Assembly: GCA_964628455.1 (NCBI GenBank)
Contig: CAZVPD010000098.1
Coordinates: forward strand, 1 to 14,524
From: JAQVWU01 sp964628455
GTDB taxonomy: Bacteria > Bacillota > Clostridia > Oscillospirales > CAG-272
Length of the DNA: 14,524 bases
Direction: 5' to 3'
The notes under the pieces: generated by a model
Databases searched by the model: none
Told to the model about the DNA's origin: nothing
What the model saw: only the letters and a program-made list of their open reading frames with translations
In this document: positions 6,723 through 14,524 of the stretch, piece by piece
Layout of the letters: each line of letters starts with the position of its first letter
Position numbering within the stretch: the stretch's first letter is position 1
Program-made: the position numbers and the translations under genes

Positions 6723-7889
6723 ATGTACAGATTCGGCAAAGAAGAGATCGAAGCTTTTACAAGGGTAGCCGAAAGCGGCAGCCTGTTTAAAATCAACAAT
6801 TCGCTGCAGGAAGTTTATCACTGTGAAGAAGAATTAAAAGCTCTTATGCATACCGATTACGCACTTCTCATGACTTCAGGCAAGGCCGCCATTATCTGCG
6901 CGCTTATCGGTCTGGGCATAGGTCCCGGGGACGAAGTGATCATTCCGGCATATACCTATATCGCGACGGCGATCGCGGTCACCGCTGTCGGCGCTATCCC
7001 GGTTATCTGCGACGTCGACGAAACGCTTACAATCGATATCGCTGATGCGGAAAAGAAAATTTCCAAATATACGAAAGCCGTCATCCCCGTCCATATCCAG
7101 GGTTTTCCATCCAATATGGACGCACTCTGCGCGCTTGCCGAAAAACACGGTATCGCTGTCGTCGAAGACGCCTGTCAGTCGGTAGGCGGTTCTTACAAAG
7201 GCAGAAGACTCGGTTCCATCGGAATTGCCGGCACTTTCAGCTTCAACTATTTCAAAGTGATATCGTCGGGTGAAGGCGGAGCGCTGTTCACATCGGACCG
7301 CACATTGTATGAACGCGCGCTCATCCACCATGACAGCAGCGCCATCGCATATTTCGGTACTCAGCTTGACGGAGTCAGTGAACCTCAGTTTTGCGGTAAC
7401 GAATACAGGATCGGTGAAATCACAGGAGCAGTGCTGCGCACTCAGATCAAAAAACTTGACGGTATCCTGGCCGACCTGCGAAAGAACAAAATGCTTCTGA
7501 TGCAGGCATTGTCGGATACGTTTAAATTCGCTCCTTCGCATGATATCAGCGGTGACTGCGCAGTCACTCTCCCCATACGTTTCGATACACAGGAAGAAGC
7601 GCGCCTGTTCGGAAATGCAGCGGGTGGAACCCTGCCTATTGACACCGGAAAGCATGTATATACCAACTGGACTCCCGTCATGGAAAAGCGCGGCGCCTTC
7701 CATCCGCTGATGGATCCGTTTAAAATGGAAGCGAACCGCGCCCTGAACCATCATTATACACCCGATATGTGTACCCGCACCCTTGACCTTCTTGCCCGAA
7801 CCGTATACATCGCTGTCAGTCCGGACTGGAATGAAGAAACCCTCGAAGCGACTGCAGGACGCTGCCGCAATGCTCTGAAAGCGAAATAA
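6723..7889 (+). CDS. DegT/DnrJ/EryC1/StrS-family PLP aminotransferase
   Basis: A 388-residue fold-type I pyridoxal-phosphate enzyme that moves an amino group to or from a keto sugar or cyclitol. Seen motifs: TSGKAAI (51-57) for cofactor phosphate binding, PAYTYIATA (75-83), the PLP-ring-binding VVEDACQSVGGSYKG (146-160) with D149, and FSFNYFKVISSGEGGAL (172-188) with K178 as the expected Schiff-base lysine. Length is normal for the family. The ATG has a CGGAGGA site about 7 bases upstream and its own promoter. It opens a same-strand series with an IolE-like isomerase, a Gfo/Idh oxidoreductase and a xylose-isomerase relative. That context suggests a keto-sugar or inosose substrate (as for StsC-type enzymes) rather than cell-surface nucleotide-sugar synthesis, since no sugar nucleotide genes are present. 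The substrate is inference. Confidence 0.9.
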   Translation: MYRFGKEEIEAFTRVAESGSLFKINNSLQEVYHCEEELKALMHTDYALLMTSGKAAIICALIGLGIGPGDEVIIPAYTYIATAIAVTAVGAIPVICDVDETLTIDIADAEKKISKYTKAVIPVHIQGFPSNMDALCALAEKHGIAVVEDACQSVGGSYKGRRLGSIGIAGTFSFNYFKVISSGEGGALFTSDRTLYERALIHHDSSAIAYFGTQLDGVSEPQFCGNEYRIGEITGAVLRTQIKKLDGILADLRKNKMLLMQALSDTFKFAPSHDISGDCAVTLPIRFDTQEEARLFGNAAGGTLPIDTGKHVYTNWTPVMEKRGAFHPLMDPFKMEANRALNHHYTPDMCTRTLDLLARTVYIAVSPDWNEETLEATAGRCRNALKAK

Positions 7890-7936
7890 ACCGGTCAAAC
7901 TTACAATTCGAAATCTATAAACAGGAGGAAATAAAA

Positions 7937-8740
7937 ATGCCCGCTGAATTTGCCTATGCACAATGGCCGTGGGGCACCGGATCAAAGAACGAATTTATCG
8001 TATCCTGCCGTGACCTTTCAGAGGTGGGATTTGAATACTTCGAGAGTGTCAAAGCATTTATCGACACATTCAAAGACGACATTGCCGAATTCAAAGCAAT
8101 CACCCGCGAGTATAACGTCAGTCCGATCAGTTTTTATTTTCATTTAAGCGATAATTACGAATTCGACATAGCGGATTTGAAAGAAAAAATCGGATTTGTC
8201 GCAGCAAACGATATCAAAACGATCAGCGTTCAGGGCAAATGGAGCCCTGAGCCCGCCACACAGGCGGATCTCGAATATACGACGAAAACCATCATCGAAT
8301 ACGGAAAAATCTGCAGGGAATACGGTGTTTTACCGTGTGTTCACCCGCATCACAACACATCGATCATGTATGAAAGCGATATCGATTATGTGATGGCGCA
8401 TACGGATCCCGATGAAATCGCATTCGGTCCGGACACGGCTCATCTTGCTGCAGGCGGCTGCGATCCCGTTGCCATCTTTGAACGCTATAAAAACCGCATC
8501 AGATTTACCCATCTGAAAGACCTGAAAGGCGCTCTGAAATCAGGCGGAATGCAGGCGGGAGTTGAAGTCTATTCCAATTTCCGCGAACTCGGAGAAGGCG
8601 ATATAAACTTTAAAGGCATATTCGATGTTCTGAAAAGTGTTGATTATCAGGGCTATTTATGCGGCGAACTTGACCGCAGCCGTTTTACCAACAAAGAGAG
8701 CGCCGTTATTACGATGAAATATCTCTGCGAAAACTGGTAA
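7937..8740 (+). CDS. TIM-barrel sugar isomerase/epimerase, IolE-like
   Basis: A 267-residue member of the AP endonuclease family 2/xylose isomerase-like barrel, closest in feel to inosose dehydratases and sugar phosphate isomerases/epimerases. The segment VHPHHNTSIMYESDIDYVM (135-153), then FGPDTAHLAAGGCDP (163-177) and FTHLKDLKG (190-198), matches the IolE pattern. Candidate metal ligands are D166, H192 and E244, with a glutamate near 33-36. No signal peptide, so cytoplasmic. A strong AGGAGGA site precedes the ATG, 47 bases after the aminotransferase gene, and the next gene begins 6 bases after its stop, so it is clearly in an operon. It may dehydrate or epimerise a keto sugar or inosose made by the adjacent oxidoreductase. 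Related barrels also act in 3-keto-glycoside cleavage, a credible alternative. Confidence 0.8.
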   Translation: MPAEFAYAQWPWGTGSKNEFIVSCRDLSEVGFEYFESVKAFIDTFKDDIAEFKAITREYNVSPISFYFHLSDNYEFDIADLKEKIGFVAANDIKTISVQGKWSPEPATQADLEYTTKTIIEYGKICREYGVLPCVHPHHNTSIMYESDIDYVMAHTDPDEIAFGPDTAHLAAGGCDPVAIFERYKNRIRFTHLKDLKGALKSGGMQAGVEVYSNFRELGEGDINFKGIFDVLKSVDYQGYLCGELDRSRFTNKESAVITMKYLCENW

Positions 8741-8746
8741 GTTCCG

Positions 8747-9919
8747 ATGACAGGCAGGAAATTAAAAACAGGCATCATCGGCATGGGCTATATAGGAGAA
8801 AGCCATATCGACGCGGTAAGACGCATCGGTTTATGCACGCTTGCGGCCATTGCGGATACAAACGAATCGCTGGCGCTCTCCAAAGCAGAACAGTACGGCG
8901 TTGACAGGTGTTATCATTCCGTCGATGAAATATTGACCGACCCGGATATCGATGTCATCCATAACTGCACGCCGAATCATCTTCATACCGAAATAAACCG
9001 GCGCGTCATCCGTTCCGGCAAACACCTGCTGAGTGAAAAGCCCCTGGCAAGAAGTTATGCCGAAGCAGCGGAACTTGTCGAATATGCGAAAGGTTTCCCT
9101 TCGGTTGTTACCGGAGTGAATTTTAACTACCGCATGAACCCGATGATACAGGAAATGCGCCATCGTATTGCATGCGGGGATATCGGCAGCGTCCGCATCG
9201 CTTCGGGTTCTTATCAGCAGGACTGGCTCTTTTACGATACCGATTATAACTGGCGGCTGGAACCCGAAGCAGCGGGAATATCCTGCTGTATCGCCGATAT
9301 CGGTTCGCACTGGATGGACGCGGTGCAGCATATAACCGGCAGCCGGATAACCGAAGTCATGGCCGACCTTGTAACCTTCATTCCGCTCCGTAAAAAACCG
9401 ACGAGACAGCGCGAAACATTCGCGAATAATATCACCGAAGAATACGAATTGCGCAGGATCGAAAATGAGGATTACGGAGCGGTCCTTTTCAAGATGGACA
9501 ACGGTGCGTCGGGTGTTTATCATGTATCCGAGGTGAGTGCGGGTCACGGATGTTTTTTCGCGATCGAAATCAACGGGACAAAGGCTTCCCTTCGCTGGAA
9601 TCAAGAAGAAAACGACCGTTTATGGATGGGATTCCGCGATGACGACAACCGCTTTATCATCCGAAATCCGAATACAATGGCACCGGAAGTCCGGCGTCAT
9701 ACCTCTCTCGCCATGGGACATCCCGAAGGATGGAACGACGCATTCCGGGGAAATATACAGGCATTCTATTCCTTTATCTCAGATATTTCCGCCGGCACAA
9801 AAAAAATTGAAGACAAGCCCGATTTTGCAACCCTTGAAGAAGCGGCAAACATCGTGCAGCTAACCGAAGCCATTGTTCAAAGTTCGAAAAGTCGTACATG
9901 GATTACGATAGACCGTTAA
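8747..9919 (+). CDS. Gfo/Idh/MocA-family NAD(P)-dependent oxidoreductase
   Basis: A 390-residue sugar or cyclitol dehydrogenase. The N-terminal Rossmann fold has GIIGMGYIGESH (9-20) and the family's SEKPLA with catalytic K98. The C-terminal alpha/beta domain has the D-x-G-x-H motif (D184, G186, H188) that places the substrate. Length is normal. The ATG is 6 bases after the preceding stop and lacks a strong ribosome binding site, suggesting translational coupling. Family members include inositol 2-dehydrogenase, 1,5-anhydrofructose reductase and enzymes oxidising glycosides at C3. The neighbouring IolE-like and xylose-isomerase-like proteins favour an oxidation-then-isomerisation or elimination pathway. 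Substrate and direction are not readable from the sequence. Confidence 0.9.
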   Translation: MTGRKLKTGIIGMGYIGESHIDAVRRIGLCTLAAIADTNESLALSKAEQYGVDRCYHSVDEILTDPDIDVIHNCTPNHLHTEINRRVIRSGKHLLSEKPLARSYAEAAELVEYAKGFPSVVTGVNFNYRMNPMIQEMRHRIACGDIGSVRIASGSYQQDWLFYDTDYNWRLEPEAAGISCCIADIGSHWMDAVQHITGSRITEVMADLVTFIPLRKKPTRQRETFANNITEEYELRRIENEDYGAVLFKMDNGASGVYHVSEVSAGHGCFFAIEINGTKASLRWNQEENDRLWMGFRDDDNRFIIRNPNTMAPEVRRHTSLAMGHPEGWNDAFRGNIQAFYSFISDISAGTKKIEDKPDFATLEEAANIVQLTEAIVQSSKSRTWITIDR

Positions 9920-9942
9920 TTCAAGAAAGGTAAATCCGGAAC

Positions 9943-10974
9943 ATGAGCAGATTTAAATTTTCCGTAGGACCATGGAACGTCCATGAAGGCGCCGACGCAT
10001 TCGGTCCCGATGTAAGAAAAGCGGTCGCTTTCGAAGAAAAAATCGCGAAATTCGCCGAGATAGGTATATCGGCCATACAATTTCACGATGACGACGCGGT
10101 TCCCGATATCAACCGCCTGACTGAAAATGAAATAAAGGCAGAAGCCGAAAAAGTTCGTCTGCTTCTGGAAAAATACGGTCTTGCCGCGGAGTTCGTCGCA
10201 CCGAGGCTATGGATGGACCCGCACACGGCCGACGGAGGATTTACATCGAATTCGGCGAAGGACCGTGAATTTGCGATGTGGCGGGCATACCGCTCCATTG
10301 ATATAGCCAACGTACTGGGGTGTGATAAAATCGTTCTGTGGCTTGCGCGCGAAGGTACATTGTGCGCGGAAAGCAAGAGTCCCGTCGAAGAGATCCGGCG
10401 CCTTGTCGACAGCGTCAATCAGATGCTTGCCTATGATACAAATATCAGGATATTGATCGAACCAAAACCAAACGAACCTGTCGACCGCAGTTTTTGCCCC
10501 ACTGTCGGCCATGTCATGGGATTATCGGCAGCTACCATCGATCCCGCACGTGTCGGAGCGGTTCTCGAATCGGCGCATGCGATCCTTGCAGGCCTTGATC
10601 CGGCCATCGAAATGGCTTTTGCTTTATCTTTCGGAAAACTGGGCAGCGTTCATCTCAACGACCAGAACGGCATGAAATACGACCAGGATAAATCATTCGG
10701 AGCGGAAAACCTGCGTTCCGCATTTAATCAGATAAAAGTGCTGACGGAAAACAATTACGGCTCCCGCGGCGAATATGTCGGACTTGACGTGAAAATCATG
10801 CGGACCCAGAGGGATGATGACCGTTACCGTCATATCATCAACAGCATAAAAACCGTCGAAATGCTCGAAGAAAAAGTCATGAAGTTTGATTATGCATTCA
10901 AGGAAAAGTGCGTTGCCGAACGAAATTATGAAGCGCTTGAAGGATATGTGACCGAATTGCTGCTCAGGGGATAA
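9943..10974 (+). CDS. Xylose isomerase superfamily protein
   Basis: A 343-residue TIM-barrel metal enzyme aligned with Streptomyces-type (class I) xylose isomerases. FHDDDAVPD carries H48 and D51 (the catalytic H54/D57 pair); VLWLAREG carries W133 (W137); EPKPNEP carries E173 and K175 (E181/K183); LESAHAILAGLDP carries E209 and H212 (E217/H220); KYDQD carries D247 and D249 (D255/D257); GLDVKIMRT carries D282 (D287). By this alignment the metal-1 ligand D245 is replaced by H237 in VHLNDQNG. The protein is shorter than the ~390-residue class I enzymes. It therefore belongs to the superfamily and has nearly all the active-site set, but may isomerise a different sugar. Ribosome binding is weak (AAGAAAGG, 13 bases away). 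It lies 23 bases after the oxidoreductase gene in the same operon. The name xylose isomerase should be kept provisional. Confidence 0.82.
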   Translation: MSRFKFSVGPWNVHEGADAFGPDVRKAVAFEEKIAKFAEIGISAIQFHDDDAVPDINRLTENEIKAEAEKVRLLLEKYGLAAEFVAPRLWMDPHTADGGFTSNSAKDREFAMWRAYRSIDIANVLGCDKIVLWLAREGTLCAESKSPVEEIRRLVDSVNQMLAYDTNIRILIEPKPNEPVDRSFCPTVGHVMGLSAATIDPARVGAVLESAHAILAGLDPAIEMAFALSFGKLGSVHLNDQNGMKYDQDKSFGAENLRSAFNQIKVLTENNYGSRGEYVGLDVKIMRTQRDDDRYRHIINSIKTVEMLEEKVMKFDYAFKEKCVAERNYEALEGYVTELLLRG

Positions 10975-10997
10975 AAGAAAATTCAATCGGGGGTATT

Positions 10998-12473
10998 ATG
11001 AAACGTTTTATCTGTTTAATACTCGCACTGCTGTTTCTGTTTTCAACCGCTTTTTTTTCCTGTTCCGAAAAAAAGCAGTCTGCAGCGGCTGACACATCAG
11101 CCGTTTCATCCGATGCCGAAACCGAAGAGACGAAGATCAAACCCGACCTTCCCGAAGCCGATTATGAAGGCGATGAATTTCTGATTCTCGACATCGACGC
11201 GCCTACCGCATGGTGGCTTGAAAATTTCGAATTTTTCACAGAAGGACAAAACGGCGAAGTCTTGAACGACGCCGTCTATACCCGCAACATCAACATAGAA
11301 GAACGGTATAACATTAAAATCAGCGAATACCGCGATTTAAATCCGCATGAGATCATAAAGAAATCCGTCACGGCGGACGACGATACCTATGATGTATGCG
11401 TTGCCAAAATGTCGGAACTCGCAAAGCTGGCAACCTCCGGATATTTTTATAATTTCACCGAGATCCCTCATATAGACCTTGATAAGCCGTGGTGGGACCA
11501 TAACGCGGTCGAATATTTTTCTCTGGCAAACAACCTTTATTTCATGACCGGAGATTATATGCTCCTTGACAAATACCGTGTTTACTGTATTTTATTCAAT
11601 AAGGATATCGCACAGGATTACAACATAGGCAATCTTTACGATACGGTCGATGAGGGCATATGGACCCTTGACCTGATGGAAACAATGGCTCGCTCCGCCG
11701 TAAAGGATCTGAACGGAAATTCAGAAATCGACTACGAAGATCAGTACGGACTGCTTTCCCAGGCATATGATAATTTCTACGGTATGGTTTACGGTGCGGG
11801 CAACCGCATCTCCGTCAAAGACAGCAGCGATCTTCCTGTCATCGAAATGTATACCGACCGGCTTGTAACCACGGCAGACAAACTTGTCGGATTTATATGC
11901 GATACCGATATCGCCCTTTTCATGCAGGATATAAAAGGAACGGACCGTCCCGATATCTATATGGCGACGATGTTTGAACAGGGACAGTCGCTGTTCTATA
12001 ATGCTCTGCTTGTATGCGCCAAGATGACCTATCAAAACACACAGGATCTCGATTTCGGAATCATCCCTCAGCCCAAATTCGACGAAGATCAGGAAAACTA
12101 TCTGACCACTACGCAGTATACCTATTCCTCGGGATGCGGCGTACCGCGCAACGCCGGAAATATCGACAGGACCGGACTTCTTCTTGAAGCACTTTCCGCA
12201 GAATCGATGTATACGACCATGCCGGCATTTTACGAGATCACAATCAAAACAAAATATACTCCCGATGAAAAAGCTCCCGTCATGCTGGACATGATTTTCG
12301 AAAACATCATATACGATGTTGCCGCCGTTTTTGACTGGGGCGGTCTGCGTACGATCATAGACAACACGCTTCCCCAGAAAAAAGAAAATCTGCTTTCCTC
12401 CCTTTATGAAAAAGCGGCGGAAAAAGCCGAGACCCAGATGCAAAAAACCATGGATACCTATCTGGGCAGCTGA
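10998..12473 (+). CDS. Extracellular sugar-binding lipoprotein of an ABC transporter
   Basis: A 491-residue family 1-type extracellular solute-binding protein. The N-terminus has a KR pair, a hydrophobic stretch of about 17 residues and AFFSC, so lipid attachment is expected at C22, although the lipobox is imperfect. A low-complexity S/A/E linker (23-47) then leads to the binding domain. The aromatic-rich DKPWWDHNAVEYF and the following VKDLNGNSEIDYEDQYGLLS are typical of oligosaccharide binders in Clostridia. The latter contains a 12-residue calcium-loop pattern (D-x-N-x-N-x-E-I-D-x-x-D). It sits on the outer face of the membrane and delivers a sugar to permeases, but no permease or ATPase gene is nearby. 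A GGGGG ribosome binding site lies 6 bases before ATG. The gene lies 23 bases after the xylose-isomerase-like gene. Ligand unknown. Confidence 0.85.
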   Translation: MKRFICLILALLFLFSTAFFSCSEKKQSAAADTSAVSSDAETEETKIKPDLPEADYEGDEFLILDIDAPTAWWLENFEFFTEGQNGEVLNDAVYTRNINIEERYNIKISEYRDLNPHEIIKKSVTADDDTYDVCVAKMSELAKLATSGYFYNFTEIPHIDLDKPWWDHNAVEYFSLANNLYFMTGDYMLLDKYRVYCILFNKDIAQDYNIGNLYDTVDEGIWTLDLMETMARSAVKDLNGNSEIDYEDQYGLLSQAYDNFYGMVYGAGNRISVKDSSDLPVIEMYTDRLVTTADKLVGFICDTDIALFMQDIKGTDRPDIYMATMFEQGQSLFYNALLVCAKMTYQNTQDLDFGIIPQPKFDEDQENYLTTTQYTYSSGCGVPRNAGNIDRTGLLLEALSAESMYTTMPAFYEITIKTKYTPDEKAPVMLDMIFENIIYDVAAVFDWGGLRTIIDNTLPQKKENLLSSLYEKAAEKAETQMQKTMDTYLGS

Positions 12474-12501
12474 ATTTCAACCGACCGAAAGGATGATACA
12501 T

Positions 12502-13034
12502 ATGCAAAGCTTTTCCGACCTTGTCAGCAAGCGCGAAAGCTGCCGCAGCTTTATCAGTAAGCCTGTCGGACGGAAAGAACTCGAATACATTCTTGATACC
12601 GCGCGAATGGCTCCGTCCGCCTGCAACTCGCAGCCCTGGCATTTTACGGCAGCAACGGGTACAACGGCAAACGCAGCCGCTAAATGCTTTCAGTTTTCGG
12701 GTATCAATAAGTTTACCGAAAAATGCCCGGCGTTTATTGTCATCAACGAAGAAAAGTGAAAATCCTTCCCGGACCGGACGGTATATCGGACGACGAGTGT
12801 TATGCGCAGATTGACATAGGGATCGCGGCAGCTCATATCTGTTACGCGGCGCTTGACGTCGGCCTTTCAACCTGCATCATAGGGATGTTTGACGAAGATA
12901 AACTTCGGGATCTGCTTTTGATATCCCCCGAAAAACGCATCAGACTTGTGATTGCCGTCGGTTATGCTTCGAATAAACCGCTGCATATGAAAACCCGCAG
13001 AGAATTAAAACAGACTGCTACATTTATCGAATGA
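12502..13034 (+). pseudogene. Nitroreductase-family protein, frameshifted
   Basis: An FMN-dependent nitroreductase gene in two overlapping frames. The first frame (12502-12759, 85 residues) holds the FMN-binding RESCRSF and MAPSACNSQPWHF motifs and stops at the TGA at 12757. The second frame continues from there to 13034 with DIGIAAAHICYAALDVGLSTCIIGMFDE, the usual second half. Adding one base before GTGAAAATC would give a normal ~177-residue protein, so a one-base loss in the string GAAAAGTGA is the simplest view. The site A-AAG followed by a stop is also one where a -1 slip could rejoin the frames. The ATG is preceded by AAAGGA; an ATG 9 bases earlier is less well placed. A sequencing or assembly error is possible. 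Confidence 0.75.
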
Positions 13035-13055
13035 TTGTATGTTAAAACGAGTAAA

Positions 13056-13104
13056 CGGACAAAAAAATCACTTCCGAATCGATCGGGAGTGATTTTTTTG
13101 TCCG
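13056..13104. terminator. Two-way intrinsic terminator
   Basis: Two 20-base arms (13056-13075 and 13085-13104) pair with a single mismatch or G-U wobble, around a 9-base loop. Each arm contains a run of seven A or seven T inside the stem, so transcripts in either direction end with a U-run. It lies between the nitroreductase gene and the convergent mannosidase gene, and its right edge touches the mannosidase TAG stop at 13105-13107. Confidence 0.85.
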
Positions 13105-14524
13105 CTATTTTATCAGATTACCGATTTCATCCTCAAGAATTCCGACTTCACGGAAGGTTCCGTTTTCAAATCGGATCGTTTTTATTTCATGTGGAGACAT
13201 ATTAACATGAATACCGTCCAGCCCGATCATCCGCAGCCTGTATCCGCATGTTTTTTCCGTCATATTATGCAGCCTGACGATCATCGCTTTTTTATCTTCG
13301 GATTTTTTCAGGGCAGTTATATATACATCCTGATCTCCGCAGTCGGCGAAACTTTTCATGAGCGGATATGTGCCGGCATGATTGGCTTCGGTGACTGTTA
13401 CGGGAGGATTATTCAGCATACTTCCCTGTTTCCATCCTTCGGGCTCCCCGCATTTACAAGGCAGAAGACGCCAGCGTCCTTCGGTAATTCCCCGACTTAA
13501 ATATTCATAGGGTTTACCGTCATCCAGTTCCGAAATACGCAGGTCTCCCACTATGGGACTGCGCAGGACGGTCGCACGTATTTCACCGCCGTCCGTGTCA
13601 TACGAAAACAGCGAGTCAAACGACAGCGTAATTCCATTCTGCTCGTCTCCGGCTGAAAGCCATTCGCCGACCGGCATCTCTCTTCCGTCAGGATCCCTGT
13701 TTATACTGCCGTATGGAACCGATGCTGTAACAGACAATGAATCGGTCACCGGCTGAAAGCGAAGTTTGAGCGTTTTTTGCTGTTCATGCCATAAAACACT
13801 GTAGGCGCCTTCAAGGATCTCGGAGCCGGCATACAGAATAAAATCCTGAGTCAGCTCGGACTGCCCGTAATCGGAAACTGTCCTGACGCGGCACCGGACA
13901 TCGCCGCATTCCATCACCCCCACAGATCTCAGCCTGAATGCCCCGCATTCGGCATATCCCGTAAAGTTAAACGCCCAGACATCGCTCTTGTCTTCAAGCA
14001 CAAGCGGAACGGCACAACTGCGGGAAATGACTTCTCCCGATCGTTTGCGCAGTATTTTTTTGATACCGCCGGTTTCACTGCATATTTCGACCCGCAGAAA
14101 TTCGTTTTCCAAAATATATCCGCCGGCGTATAGTCCGGCATTCGTTTTTTCCGCCTTTTTTTCCCGACACACCCGGAACACCTTATATCCGAGTGCCGGT
14201 ATGACCGCCCGGAAAACAAAACGGGAACGGAATCCGGGTATAACCGAACGCGGCAGAATCTTCTGCGTGTCATATTTCCTGCCTGATTGATCCTCCACGC
14301 ATATATCTCCGTCATACCAGTCAAACTCCCAGGCCCACTGCACTTCCCCCTCAACCGGTCCGTCATATTCGAATCCGTTTAAATTCCATACCACCAGATT
14401 CCAGACAGCCCCGCATTCATTATTTTCAAGCGCTATCAATGAAGATATACGCTGCAGCGAGGTATGAAGGATCTCACCCGAAGTCTGTGCCGCGCGTCCA
14501 TATAAATTAAAAGCATCCGTGTAT
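13105..14524 (-). CDS. GH38 alpha-mannosidase, C-terminal part (5' end outside window)
   Basis: The last 472 codons of a glycoside hydrolase family 38 protein; the frame stays open to the window edge, so the start and most or all of the zinc-dependent catalytic domain lie beyond it. The opening segment DAFNLYGRAAQTSGEILHTS and the following SLIALENNECGAVWNLVVWN are usual for the helical and beta domains after the catalytic one. ILENEFLRVEICSETGGIKK opens the Glyco_hydro_38C beta-sandwich, and the final NMTEKTCGYRLRM...SPHEIKTI strands close it. An internal TTG at 14439 can mimic a start but has no reason to be one. It is convergent with the sugar operon and shares its terminator. It would free mannose or related units from alpha-mannosides and could supply substrate to the neighbouring enzymes. 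No evidence bears on secretion. Confidence 0.85.
   Translation of the reverse strand, partial: YTDAFNLYGRAAQTSGEILHTSLQRISSLIALENNECGAVWNLVVWNLNGFEYDGPVEGEVQWAWEFDWYDGDICVEDQSGRKYDTQKILPRSVIPGFRSRFVFRAVIPALGYKVFRVCREKKAEKTNAGLYAGGYILENEFLRVEICSETGGIKKILRKRSGEVISRSCAVPLVLEDKSDVWAFNFTGYAECGAFRLRSVGVMECGDVRCRVRTVSDYGQSELTQDFILYAGSEILEGAYSVLWHEQQKTLKLRFQPVTDSLSVTASVPYGSINRDPDGREMPVGEWLSAGDEQNGITLSFDSLFSYDTDGGEIRATVLRSPIVGDLRISELDDGKPYEYLSRGITEGRWRLLPCKCGEPEGWKQGSMLNNPPVTVTEANHAGTYPLMKSFADCGDQDVYITALKKSEDKKAMIVRLHNMTEKTCGYRLRMIGLDGIHVNMSPHEIKTIRFENGTFREVGILEDEIGNLIK

Noticed and set aside
6876..7985. Minus-strand ORF of about 369 codons opposite the aminotransferase
   Set aside because: It mirrors the codon structure of a well-supported plus-strand enzyme and runs over a gene boundary without motifs.

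Overview
The window reads as a chromosomal accessory region of an uncultured, probably gut-dwelling, anaerobic Firmicute of the Clostridia. This rests on purine-rich AGGAGG-type ribosome binding sites, an ECF sigma/DUF4367-type anti-sigma pair, a Clostridia-style prophage DNA polymerase I and serine recombinase, and a sugar-catabolism operon with a lipoprotein solute-binding protein. No rRNA, tRNA or CRISPR array was seen, and no stretch over 300 bases lacks a gene.

Left part (1-2690). A complete DDE transposase gene with two zinc ribbons (108-1151) carries a 48-base in-frame palindromic insertion between the ribbons. Facing it on the minus strand is an AT-rich two-gene unit: an ECF sigma factor (2117-2632) with a good promoter (TTGATT-17-TATAAT), then a membrane-anchored anti-sigma factor (1194-2003). 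The anti-sigma gene starts at a TTG codon that overlaps the stop of an 11-codon leader ORF.

Middle part (2690-6613). This is a wrecked prophage or integrative element. It holds a family A DNA polymerase that starts at CTG, has N and K where the exonuclease D-x-E pair should be, and is cut off before palm motif C. It is followed by about 29 codons of a ParB-like gene, a small ORF, and the first ~76 codons of a serine recombinase. The recombinase start is fused in frame to ~530 residues of a glycosidase-like protein that lacks its own N-terminus. Three successive deletion joints, each keeping the 5' end of a mobile-element gene, explain the layout. A chimeric assembly is the competing explanation.

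Right part (6614-14524). A promoter (TTGTAA-17-TATACT with a TG extension) precedes a same-strand run: DegT/StrS-type PLP aminotransferase, IolE-like TIM-barrel isomerase/epimerase, Gfo/Idh/MocA oxidoreductase, xylose-isomerase-superfamily protein, sugar-binding lipoprotein, and a frameshifted nitroreductase. A strong two-way hairpin terminator separates this run from a convergent GH38 alpha-mannosidase gene, whose 5' end lies outside the window. Together the set suggests uptake and keto- or amino-sugar (or inositol/inosose-type) processing of sugars released by glycosidases; the exact substrate cannot be read from the sequence.
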